DNA from: Atopobium sp. UBA6362
Lineage (GTDB): Bacteria; Actinomycetota; Coriobacteriia; Coriobacteriales; Atopobiaceae
Length of the DNA stretch: 30,129 bases
NCBI GenBank assembly: GCA_002440065.1
Contig: DJRK01000029.1
Coordinates: 1 to 30,129, forward strand
Direction of reading: 5' to 3'
In this document: piece by piece, positions 22,880 through 28,730 of the stretch
How the letters are laid out: every line of letters begins with the position of its first letter
Numbering within the stretch: position 1 is the first letter of the stretch
Translations under genes and position numbers: made by a program
Notes under the pieces: model-generated
What the model was told of the DNA's origin: nothing
Databases searched by the model: none
Seen by the model: only the letters and a program-made list of their open reading frames with translations

Positions 22880-23272
22880 TTAGCGCTTCGAGAACTGCGG
22901 GCGCTTGCGGGCCTTCTTCAGGCCGTACTTCTTGCGCTCGACCGCACGCGCGTCGCGCGTGAGGAAACCGGCCTTCTTGAGGTCGGCGCGGTACTCGCCA
23001 GCCTCGAGGAGGGCGCGGGAGATGCCCAGGCGGCAGGCGCCGGACTGGCCGTTGATGCCGCCGCCGTCGCAGTTGGCGAGGACGTCGAAGCGGTCAGCGG
23101 TCTCGGTCAGGCGGAGCGGGGCAAGGGCGTTGTCGACGAGCTGCTGACGGCCAAAGTAGAGCTTGGCGTCGCGGCCGTTGACGATGAACTTGCCGGTGCC
23201 GGGGACGAGGCGGACACGAGCGGTGGCCTCCTTGCGGCGACCAGTGCCCCAGTAAACAACGGAATCAGCCAT
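22880..23272 (-). CDS. rpsI: 30S ribosomal protein S9
   Basis: This is a 130-residue ribosomal protein of the small subunit. It contains YWGTGRRKEATARVRLVPG, the conserved GGGINGQSGACRLGISRALL, LTRDARAVERKKYGLKKARK and the basic C-terminal tail ending QFSKR that reaches the P-site tRNA. The ATG at 23272 overlaps the region of the rplM stop, with GGAGGG upstream within the last rplM codons. It forms the usual two-gene operon with rplM. Confidence 0.98.
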   Translation of the reverse strand: MADSVVYWGTGRRKEATARVRLVPGTGKFIVNGRDAKLYFGRQQLVDNALAPLRLTETADRFDVLANCDGGGINGQSGACRLGISRALLEAGEYRADLKKAGFLTRDARAVERKKYGLKKARKRPQFSKR

Positions 23273-23274
23273 CG

Positions 23275-23715
23275 TTAGGCCCTCCAATCGATCTTAACGG
23301 GGTTCTGGGCGGTGTGCGGGTGCTCGGGACCGGCGTAGACCTTCAGCTTCGTGCCCTGCGCACGGCCAAGGGTGGTCTTGGGCAGCATGCCCTTGACGGC
23401 GTGCTCGATGACGCGCTCGGGGTGCTTGGCCATGGCCTCCTTGAAGCTCTCGAACTTCAGACCGCCAAGGTAGCCGGAATAGCGCCAGTACTGCTTCTTG
23501 TCCATCTTGTTGCCGGTGAGGATGACCTTATCGGCGTTGATGACGACCACGAAGTCACCGGTGTCGGCGTTCGGCGTGTACTGCGGCTTGTTCTTGCCAC
23601 GAAGGATCATGGCAGCCGTGGTGGCCAGGCGACCAAGGGTGGCGCCCTCAGCGTCGATGAGCACCCACTTGCGCTCGACCTCGCCAGCCTTGGCGAATTG
23701 AGTCGACTTCTTCAC
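23275..23715 (-). CDS. rplM: 50S ribosomal protein L13
   Basis: This is a 146-residue ribosomal protein of the large subunit, with RKWVLIDAEGATLGRLATTA, FVVVINADKVILTGNKMDKK and VKGMLPKTTLGRAQ, all family signatures. It uses a GTG start at 23715 preceded by GGAGGAGTCAA. It lies two bases before the rpsI start, so the two ribosomal proteins are translated together. Confidence 0.98.
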   Translation of the reverse strand: MKKSTQFAKAGEVERKWVLIDAEGATLGRLATTAAMILRGKNKPQYTPNADTGDFVVVINADKVILTGNKMDKKQYWRYSGYLGGLKFESFKEAMAKHPERVIEHAVKGMLPKTTLGRAQGTKLKVYAGPEHPHTAQNPVKIDWRA

Positions 23716-23821
23716 TTGACTCCTCCTACGTGCTTACGGATTGACGGCTTCTGGACAAGTCGTCAGATGCTTGTTCTTGTCAGAGATTACGGGGCTCTGT
23801 AGACAAAGCTTGAAAATTGTA
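23716..23821 (-). promoter_or_regulatory. rplM leader with possible regulatory stems
   Basis: The leader contains inverted repeats GACAAG/CTTGTC (23753-23758 with 23776-23781) and CAGAG/CTCTG (23781-23785 with 23795-23799). A candidate -10 TACAAT on the minus strand lies at 23821-23816, giving a leader of about 100 bases, long for a simple operon. L13-S9 operons in some bacteria are autoregulated through leader structure, but I cannot match this to a known one. Confidence 0.35.
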
Positions 23822-23891
23822 CATCAGCGCAGGTTGCGGGGGTAGGGGAAATTCCGCCGATCTTGCCCGACACACATTATTCAAATGGAAG

Positions 23892-23950
23892 CTTTTGGGG
23901 ACAGGTTCGAAAAGCTTCCAATTGGAAGGAAAACGAACCTGTCTCCAAAG
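23892..23950. repeat. GGGGACAGGTTCG palindromic repeat, second location
   Basis: CTTTTGGGGACAGGTTCG (23892-23909) is mirrored by CGAACCTGTCTCCAAAG (23934-23950), with the inner palindrome CTTCCAATTGGAAG (23915-23928). A CAAATGGAAG fragment just to the left (23883-23892) matches the core of the other copy at 21298. It begins four bases past the patatin stop and may serve as its transcript end. Confidence 0.8.
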
Positions 23951-23953
23951 TCT

Positions 23954-24865
23954 TCACTGGGTGAGGAAGGCGTCTATCTCGGCGAGACGAGCCTCGGCCT
24001 GGCGGCGGCCCTGGAGGTAGAGGTCGAGCAGCGGCGCGCCCTGGGTCTCCATGACGCCCACCTCGACGGGCTTCTCGGGGGCGATGACGAGGCAACGGCC
24101 CTCGCGCTCGAGCTCCCACAGCTGCTCGCGCTGCGCATTGTAGCGGTCGGCGCGGGTGCGTAAGGCCTCGATATAGTACGGGAAGTTATCGTAGCGGTGG
24201 CTACGGACGGCCAAGTTCTCGCTCCCCTGCCCCTTCACGTAGGCGCGATCGCGCGTCAAGACCACGAGCGCGCGGGGAGCCGGGACGTGGCCCTCGACCT
24301 CCTTCGCGCCCGATAGGCCCATCGCCGCCGCATAGGGGATCGAGTCGGTCGTGCCGCCGTCCAGGTAGCGGTGGCCGCCTATGTCCACCAGCCGGGAGAC
24401 GGCGGGCAGCGAGGCGGAGGCGCGGACCTTGACCGCGTCCTCAGGCAGGCGCCGCACGGGCAGGTAGCTCGGCGTGCCGAAGGTCACGTCGGAGGCCACG
24501 GCGTACATGGGCATGGGGTTGTCCATGAAGGCGTCGACGTCGCAGGGGTCGAGCTCGTTCTGGACCGTCTCGTACACGAACTCGCCGCCGGCCATGTCGC
24601 CCGTCTTGGCGAAGCTCAAAAGGGACATGAAGCGCTTGTCGTCGCGGAAGGCGAGCATGACGCGCATGGTGCGGCCGATCTGGCGGCTCTTGAAGCTCAC
24701 GGCGTTCATCGCGCCGGCCGACGTGCCCCACACGCTCGAGAAGCCCGTAAGGCCGCGCTCGAGGAAGACGTCGAGGACGCCTGCGGTGAACATGCCGCGA
24801 AATCCGCCGCCCTCCAGGACGAGCGCGGGGGCTTGGGCGATGTCCGCGGTCTTCTCTGCTGTCAT
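23954..24865 (-). CDS. Patatin-like phospholipase family protein
   Basis: This is a 303-residue lipid acyl hydrolase of the RssA/YlbK type. It has the oxyanion loop ALVLEGGGFRGMFTAGVLD, the nucleophile elbow VWGTSAGAMNAV (GTSAG) and the dyad aspartate in RYLDGGTTDSIPY (DGG). The middle region varies as usual. No signal peptide is seen, so it is probably cytoplasmic or membrane-associated. The ATG at 24865 follows GGAGGCGCC, and a good promoter lies upstream at 24897-24925. It is the last host-side gene before the mobile element. Its substrate (phospholipid or ester) is unknown. Confidence 0.93.
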   Translation of the reverse strand: MTAEKTADIAQAPALVLEGGGFRGMFTAGVLDVFLERGLTGFSSVWGTSAGAMNAVSFKSRQIGRTMRVMLAFRDDKRFMSLLSFAKTGDMAGGEFVYETVQNELDPCDVDAFMDNPMPMYAVASDVTFGTPSYLPVRRLPEDAVKVRASASLPAVSRLVDIGGHRYLDGGTTDSIPYAAAMGLSGAKEVEGHVPAPRALVVLTRDRAYVKGQGSENLAVRSHRYDNFPYYIEALRTRADRYNAQREQLWELEREGRCLVIAPEKPVEVGVMETQGAPLLDLYLQGRRQAEARLAEIDAFLTQ

Positions 24866-24896
24866 GGCGCCTCCTCTGCTTGGGCATATAGCTTGC

Positions 24897-24925
24897 CTTA
24901 TACCCGCTTTGCGGCGAGCCGCCAA
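24897..24925 (-). promoter_or_regulatory. Promoter for the patatin-like gene
   Basis: TTGGCG (24925-24920) and TATAAG (24902-24897) on the minus strand are spaced 17 bases apart, a good sigma-70 layout, about 32 bases before the ATG. It falls inside the 3' end of the recombinase frame, which supports the view that those last codons are host DNA. Confidence 0.6.
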
Positions 24926-26556
24926 GAAAAAAGCGGGCGCCCCGCTCGATGCGAGGCGCCCGCCCGTGCGAACCGTATGGTGGAGCCGAGGGGGAAGCAG
25001 TCGAACTCGACGCCTCCCCCTTTAGCAAAAGGGGATTCGTCGGTCCAATACTCATCCAGCGAGAACCAGTCCCGCCACGTGATTTCCTGCCTGTCGTCCT
25101 CGGAGAACCACATGCTCACGACGAGCTTGTCGTCGTACAGATAGACCTTGTCCACGAAATACTCGAAGACCTGGTCTCGAATCTCCGGGTCGTTCACGTC
25201 GGCATGCAGGAACTTGTCGAAGTACGCCTGGATGCTGTGCCTGTCCTCGCACAGCGACACGCGGACGTTTTCCGTCCCTATGGCATCGTCCAGGGCGCTC
25301 TTCTGCTCCTCGAGCTGCGCGAGGCGTTCCGTCACCGTGTCGCTGAGAACGCCCCTCTCGATGACCTTCACGAGGTTCGCGAGGCTCTTCTCCACCTCCC
25401 TGCGCTTCGCCTCCAGCGCCTCGAGGTACGCGGTGTCGTCGTGGCCCTTCTCGTAATACTCCGCCGCATCCAGGGCGAGCGCCGTCACGTTCTCCTCGTC
25501 GTCGACGATGTTGTGCAGGGCGAACAGCACCATGTCCTCCAAGTCCCTCTTGCGGGCCTTGTGCAGGTGGCACTCCTTCCTGCGCTGGGCGGAGCAATAG
25601 TAGTAGTAATACGTCCGTCCCGTCGCGCTCGTACCCGACACGCCCTGCATGGTGCTCCCGCACTCACCGCAATAGAGCTTGCCCGTGAGCCAATAGCGCG
25701 GGGCCTCGGCGTCGCCCATGCCGTGCGCCCGCTGCGAACCCTTGCGCTTGTTCTCGGCGAACCGCCTTTGCGCCCTATCGAAAGTCGCCTCGTCGACGAG
25801 GACGGGCATCCCGCCGGCGACCGTGATGTCGCCGTGGCGGTACTCGCCGATGTAGGCGCGGTTCTTGAGCATCTTGTTCAGCATGTTCACGCTGAACTTC
25901 GCGCCCCGCGAGGTGCGCAGGCCCTGCGCGTTCATCTCCTCGGCAATGGCCTTCAGCGGCTTGCCCGACGCGTATTCCTTAAACGCCCACTGCACGAACG
26001 GCGCCGTGTTCGGGTCGGGGATGTACTTCTTCGTGGACCTGTCCACGTCGTAGCCGAACAGCCTGTGGCCGTTGTACAGGGCGTGCTGCGCGTTGTAGTC
26101 CATGCCGCGCTGGATGTTCTGCGACAGCTGGCGGCTGTAATACTCCGCCATGGCCTCCATCAGCCCCTCGATGAGGACGCCTTCGGGTCCCTCCGTCGGG
26201 ATGTGCTCGGCGAGCAGGTGAATCTCGCATCCCGCGTCGCGGATTTTCTTCTTAGCCATCGCCAGAACGTATTTGTCGCGTCCCAGACGGTCGGTCTTCC
26301 ACATGATGAGGGTATGGGGACGGATTTTTGCGACTTCCGACAGCATCTGCTGGAACCCCGGTCGTGCGTCCGTGGTGCCGGATATTGCCGCGTCCTCATA
26401 CTCCTGCACGATTTTGAAGCCGTGCGCATCCGCCCATTCGTGGGCAAGCTCGCGCTGCTGGTCGATGCTCGCGTCGTTCTGCGAGTGGGACGAGAAGCGA
26501 TAGTACGCTATCGCGAGGTTGTTGTCGTTCGGCGCGAATCTCTTCTTACGTGCCAT
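24898..26556 (-). CDS. Large serine site-specific recombinase
   Basis: This is a 552-residue serine integrase. The resolvase domain has AIAYYRFSSHSQNDASIDQQ with the nucleophilic serine near 22-23 and MWKTDRLGRD (85-94). A recombinase domain follows (about 165-275, GHRLFGYDVD, LKAIAEEMNAQGLRTSRGAK), then a zinc ribbon with C296, C299, C321 and C329, and a coiled-coil stretch around 380-440. Such enzymes insert and excise ICEs, phages and resistance islands. The final ~32 residues are encoded past the apparent attachment junction, through a terminator and into the patatin promoter, so they are probably host-derived read-through. It is the leftmost gene of the element. Confidence 0.92.
   Translation of the reverse strand: MARKKRFAPNDNNLAIAYYRFSSHSQNDASIDQQRELAHEWADAHGFKIVQEYEDAAISGTTDARPGFQQMLSEVAKIRPHTLIMWKTDRLGRDKYVLAMAKKKIRDAGCEIHLLAEHIPTEGPEGVLIEGLMEAMAEYYSRQLSQNIQRGMDYNAQHALYNGHRLFGYDVDRSTKKYIPDPNTAPFVQWAFKEYASGKPLKAIAEEMNAQGLRTSRGAKFSVNMLNKMLKNRAYIGEYRHGDITVAGGMPVLVDEATFDRAQRRFAENKRKGSQRAHGMGDAEAPRYWLTGKLYCGECGSTMQGVSGTSATGRTYYYYYCSAQRRKECHLHKARKRDLEDMVLFALHNIVDDEENVTALALDAAEYYEKGHDDTAYLEALEAKRREVEKSLANLVKVIERGVLSDTVTERLAQLEEQKSALDDAIGTENVRVSLCEDRHSIQAYFDKFLHADVNDPEIRDQVFEYFVDKVYLYDDKLVVSMWFSEDDRQEITWRDWFSLDEYWTDESPFAKGGGVEFDCFPLGSTIRFARAGASHRAGRPLFSWRLAAKRV
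24927..24961 (-). terminator. Strong terminator left of the attachment junction
   Basis: An 11-pair stem (24935-24945 with 24951-24961, one G-T pair) with loop TCGAT is followed on the minus strand by CTTTTTT. It lies 17 bases beyond the CCA-like end at 24978-24980 and fits the native terminator of the RNA gene into which the element inserted. Confidence 0.85.
24978..25020 (-). other. Candidate attachment junction with tRNA/tmRNA 3' end
   Basis: Read on the minus strand the host side gives CCCCT, CGGCTCC, A and CCA: a T-stem 3' strand, a seven-base acceptor 3' strand, discriminator and CCA, exactly the 3' end of a tRNA or tmRNA. The expected T-loop and T-stem 5' strand are missing; instead a recombinase coding sequence continues. 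The split lies near 24995, in the T-loop. GGGGGA (24990-24995) and TCCCCC (25015-25020) form an imperfect dyad typical of serine-recombinase sites. Confidence 0.5.
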
Positions 26557-26597
26557 AGGTTTACCACCCCCTGTCTTTTCTGCTTATAGGATTTCAC
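26508..26597 (-). CDS. Possible 29-codon leader ORF overlapping the recombinase start
   Basis: A GTG at 26597 is preceded by a perfect AGGAGG with seven-base spacing (26610-26605). The frame encodes 29 basic residues (opening MKSYKQKRQG) and ends in TAG inside the recombinase gene, overlapping its ATG at 26556 in another frame. The recombinase's own ribosome site (GGGGGTGG) is less canonical, so translation of the leader could control recombinase expression. It could also be a fortuitous frame. Confidence 0.35.
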   Translation of the reverse strand: MKSYKQKRQGVVNLWHVRRDSRRTTTTSR

Positions 26598-26618
26598 GTC
26601 TATTCCTCCTATATGATG

Positions 26619-26645
26619 AATTACGTAAATACGCATTTAATTATA
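26619..26645 (-). promoter_or_regulatory. Recombinase promoter with shared 27-bp operator-like motif
   Basis: The minus strand carries a -10 box TATAAT (26645-26640) followed by TAAAT, seven variable bases and TACGTAATT. The same arrangement, identical at all 20 fixed positions, occurs at the parA promoter (28437-28463), and a weaker one at the RHH promoter (27777-27803). No good -35 box is seen, since the upstream gene's terminator lies there. Confidence 0.6.
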
Positions 26646-26646
26646 A

Positions 26647-26674
26647 AGCCCGCCGCCCAAGAGAGCGACGGGCT
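26647..26674 (-). terminator. Terminator after the PD-(D/E)XK-like gene
   Basis: AGCCCGCCGC (26647-26656) pairs with GCGACGGGCT (26665-26674) with one mismatch and is followed on the minus strand by TTATAATT. It lies 10 bases after the stop at 26684, and its T-rich run-out overlaps the recombinase -10 box. Confidence 0.6.
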
Positions 26675-26683
26675 AATTAGCTG

Positions 26684-27520
26684 CTAATAACCGATAACTT
26701 CGGTCTCTACTGTCGAAATCACATCCGCAGGAATGCTGCTCACATCGAGTCGGTACACCACATTCATACGCGGATTGTACACACCGAGGTATTTCACATT
26801 TCCATATTCAGGATGAATTGAATGAAGTCCCATACGCCAATACATGAGCAACTGAAGGGTGTACTTGTTTTGGAGCTTCTGCTTCGAAACCTTGAAATCC
26901 CACAACGTGTCATTCGTTAGAAAGTCACCGTCACCAGTAGCGACGTAGCCGGTATATCCGCCTTCAAAAGTCAGACCGTCCAATACCTTCGGCCCATACT
27001 GCTCGAAGAATTGCAACGAGCGTTCGACCATGGTGCGGATGTTTTCAATCGTGTCGCCATCAGGCTCAATGTCTTCCACGGGGCGGTACGCCATGACGCC
27101 AGCTCTGTATGCAGAATCAAATCCAGATAGCTTTACGGCGGCTACAATGGAATCGTCATCCAATCCATTCACATTCGACAACAGCCGCTCAAACAATTTC
27201 AGCTGTCGAACGGCATGCGCGCCCAGCCCGGAAACCTTAAACGCCTCTTCGGCCGAAGTCCCGGACATGAATCGAGTGAGATAATCCACCGCAATGCCAA
27301 CCAAGCCCGGAGATACGTTTTCCGCCGGGTGCAAATCGTCAATGCCGCCCCCGTCGAGCAGCGTTTGCTCAAATTCCTTGGGCTTGATGTAGCCGCCTCT
27401 CGGCTGCTTTATCTTGCCGATACGCTGCGTCACAGAGCACATCCAGCCATTTGCGGCAATATCCTGCGGCGTCAGTTCGCCATTCTTGAGCTTTTCCATT
27501 ACGTCTTCTCTTGTCAACAT
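26684..27520 (-). CDS. Putative PD-(D/E)XK (RecB-like) nuclease of mobile element
   Basis: I do not recognise a named family for this 278-residue protein. Residues 185-225 have the order of RecB/Cas4-type nucleases: TFEGGYTGYVATGDGDFL (D197 or D199 as the first metal aspartate), LWDFKVSK (208-210, the D-x-K element) and YTLQLLMYWRMG (Q223, the QxxxY motif). The N-terminal 170 residues are mostly helical and unknown. The DNA is visibly AT-richer than the chromosome. The start at 27520 follows GGAGTAGGAACT, and the RHH gene precedes it by 19 bases. A nuclease role in transfer, maintenance or defence is inference. Confidence 0.7.
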   Translation of the reverse strand: MLTREDVMEKLKNGELTPQDIAANGWMCSVTQRIGKIKQPRGGYIKPKEFEQTLLDGGGIDDLHPAENVSPGLVGIAVDYLTRFMSGTSAEEAFKVSGLGAHAVRQLKLFERLLSNVNGLDDDSIVAAVKLSGFDSAYRAGVMAYRPVEDIEPDGDTIENIRTMVERSLQFFEQYGPKVLDGLTFEGGYTGYVATGDGDFLTNDTLWDFKVSKQKLQNKYTLQLLMYWRMGLHSIHPEYGNVKYLGVYNPRMNVVYRLDVSSIPADVISTVETEVIGY

Positions 27521-27539
27521 AGTTCCTACTCCTCTCAAA

Positions 27540-27761
27540 TCAATTTTCAAGATGCTCCTGCACCCACTCGTGGATAATCGCGGCAATCGTCGTCTCACGC
27601 TCCGCAGCCATCATCTTGAGCGCCTTCTTGTCGCTCACGGTGAGCGACAGCGAGAGCGTCGTGCGCTTCTCATCCGCCGTCGTATCGGCAACGACGGCCT
27701 CCTCTATCTTCTTCTGCTCGGCCTCGCGGTCGGCAGCGTATTTCTCGAACATGTTCGCCAT
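27540..27761 (-). CDS. Ribbon-helix-helix DNA-binding protein (partition/antitoxin type)
   Basis: This is a 73-residue protein with a charged N-terminal half and a C-terminal RHH pattern (TTLSLSLTVSDKKALKMMAA, ERETTIAAIIHEWVQEHL, about 34-71). RHH proteins of this size act as ParG/Omega-like centromere binders or antitoxins. The ATG at 27761 follows GGGAGGTCGAGCC. It lies 91 bases downstream of parA, with its own good promoter in between, so it is the likely partition partner. It is also a candidate regulator of the shared motif at the three promoters. Confidence 0.8.
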   Translation of the reverse strand: MANMFEKYAADREAEQKKIEEAVVADTTADEKRTTLSLSLTVSDKKALKMMAAERETTIAAIIHEWVQEHLEN

Positions 27762-27776
27762 GGCTCGACCTCCCTT

Positions 27777-27835
27777 AATCATTTACACATTTGTATAATT
27801 ATACACTACGCGACATCGGTTTGTCCATACAAACC
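27777..27835 (-). promoter_or_regulatory. RHH promoter with palindromes and shared motif
   Basis: TGGACA (27827-27822) and TATAAT (27803-27798) on the minus strand have an 18-base spacer. The perfect palindrome GTATAATTATAC (27793-27804) covers the -10 box, and GGTTTGT-CCAT-ACAAACC (27818-27835) covers the -35. The 27 bases from 27803 to 27777 match 15 of the 20 fixed positions of the recombinase/parA motif at the same spacing. These are good candidate sites for autorepression. Confidence 0.65.
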
Positions 27836-27852
27836 AAGCCTCTGACCTGCGG

Positions 27853-28410
27853 TTATTCCTTCGGGAACCCCGCAGCCTCGCGCACCGTGCCCACCAGGGC
27901 GAGAGTCGCCTTCGCCGCCTTGCCGCGTCGGTCGAACTCGACCACGGACTTGCCGGCGGCTCCCGCCTGAACGAACGCCTCGGACTGGGGCAGCGTGGCC
28001 ACCGTCTGGTCGCCGGCCAGACCCTCGAACCACTCCATGAAGTCGCGGGACGCCTTGAAGCGGTTCCACCCGTTCATCACGTAGACAATCTTCGCCCGCC
28101 CGTTCTTGAACACCGCCTTGCGCATGCGCATCAGCGGCTCGATGTCCCTCGACGTGGTCCTGGTCGGGATGACCACCACGTCCGCCTCCTTCAGCCAGTC
28201 CGCCAGCCCCTCCTGCAAGGCCCCCGGCGTGTCCACCACGGCGACCTGTGCGGCGTCCGCCTCATGCGTCTCGTGCAGCGTGCCTCCCTGCGTGTCCAGG
28301 TCGTAGAAGCTCACGGGGATGCCGGAGCGCTCGAAGGAGAAGGCAATCTCGTCGGCGACCAGGGACTTGCCCACGCCGCCCTTCTGATTGCATACCAGAA
28401 TCGTCTTCAT
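27853..28410 (-). CDS. parA: ParA-family partition ATPase
   Basis: This is a 185-residue deviant Walker ATPase: CNQKGGVGKSLVAD (Walker A, KGGVGKS at 10-16), DLDTQGG (37-43) and VVDTPGAL (60-64), all on a short single-domain scaffold like plasmid ParF/ParA without an N-terminal HTH. It partitions or positions DNA by ATP-dependent nucleoid binding. The ATG at 28410 follows GAGGTGATGAT. Together with the RHH gene downstream it makes a minimal type Ib-like partition pair, indicating that the element replicates or persists extrachromosomally at times. Confidence 0.9.
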   Translation of the reverse strand: MKTILVCNQKGGVGKSLVADEIAFSFERSGIPVSFYDLDTQGGTLHETHEADAAQVAVVDTPGALQEGLADWLKEADVVVIPTRTTSRDIEPLMRMRKAVFKNGRAKIVYVMNGWNRFKASRDFMEWFEGLAGDQTVATLPQSEAFVQAGAAGKSVVEFDRRGKAAKATLALVGTVREAAGFPKE

Positions 28411-28436
28411 ATCATCACCTCGCTATGTATTTAATC

Positions 28437-28486
28437 AATTACGTATTTCCATATTTAATTATATGAGCCGACAAATGCGTGTTCAA
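28437..28486 (-). promoter_or_regulatory. parA promoter with shared 27-bp motif
   Basis: TTGAAC (28486-28481) and TATAAT (28463-28458) on the minus strand are spaced 17 bases apart, a strong promoter. Immediately downstream of the -10 box the motif ATTTAATTATA, seven bases, AATTACGTA (plus-strand order reversed; 28437-28463) matches the recombinase promoter at every fixed position. Confidence 0.75.
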
Positions 28487-28730
28487 CTGCCACTTTCGGG
28501 GCTTTATCGGGTCTTCATCTGGGCTTTTGCCGGTCTCCAAACGGGCTTCACGCCCTTGCTTCGCCCCGTCCGCTCCGCCGCGTTTTCCGAATCCGGCTCA
28601 TAAACGAGCGGACGACGAAAACCCCGATTTTCCGCCCCTTGCGCGTACGCCCATCAACAGCCCTTCTGAAGGTCTTTCCGTAGCCCGCGAGCGGACTGCA
28701 CCCATGTAAGACACCTGCAGCGTCGGGTGC
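28487..28730. other. Gene-free GC-rich stretch, possible centromere or transfer site
   Basis: No credible gene is seen between the parA promoter and the 400-residue protein's stop. The stretch holds GTCCGCTC (28568-28575) inverted against GAGCGGAC (28606-28613), with GAGCGGAC repeated at 28689-28696, and short GGGCTT repeats around 28500-28560. Position next to parA makes a parS-like centromere or an oriT possible, but no consensus was recognised. Confidence 0.35.

Noticed and set aside
24978..25060. Complete tRNA or tmRNA gene
   Set aside because: Only the T-stem 3' strand, acceptor strand and CCA are present; the rest of a cloverleaf cannot be formed.
26684..27520. Cas4-type nuclease and possible CRISPR context
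   Set aside because: The nuclease motif is there, but the four iron-sulfur cysteines, other Cas genes and any spaced direct repeats are absent. No CRISPR array exists in the window.
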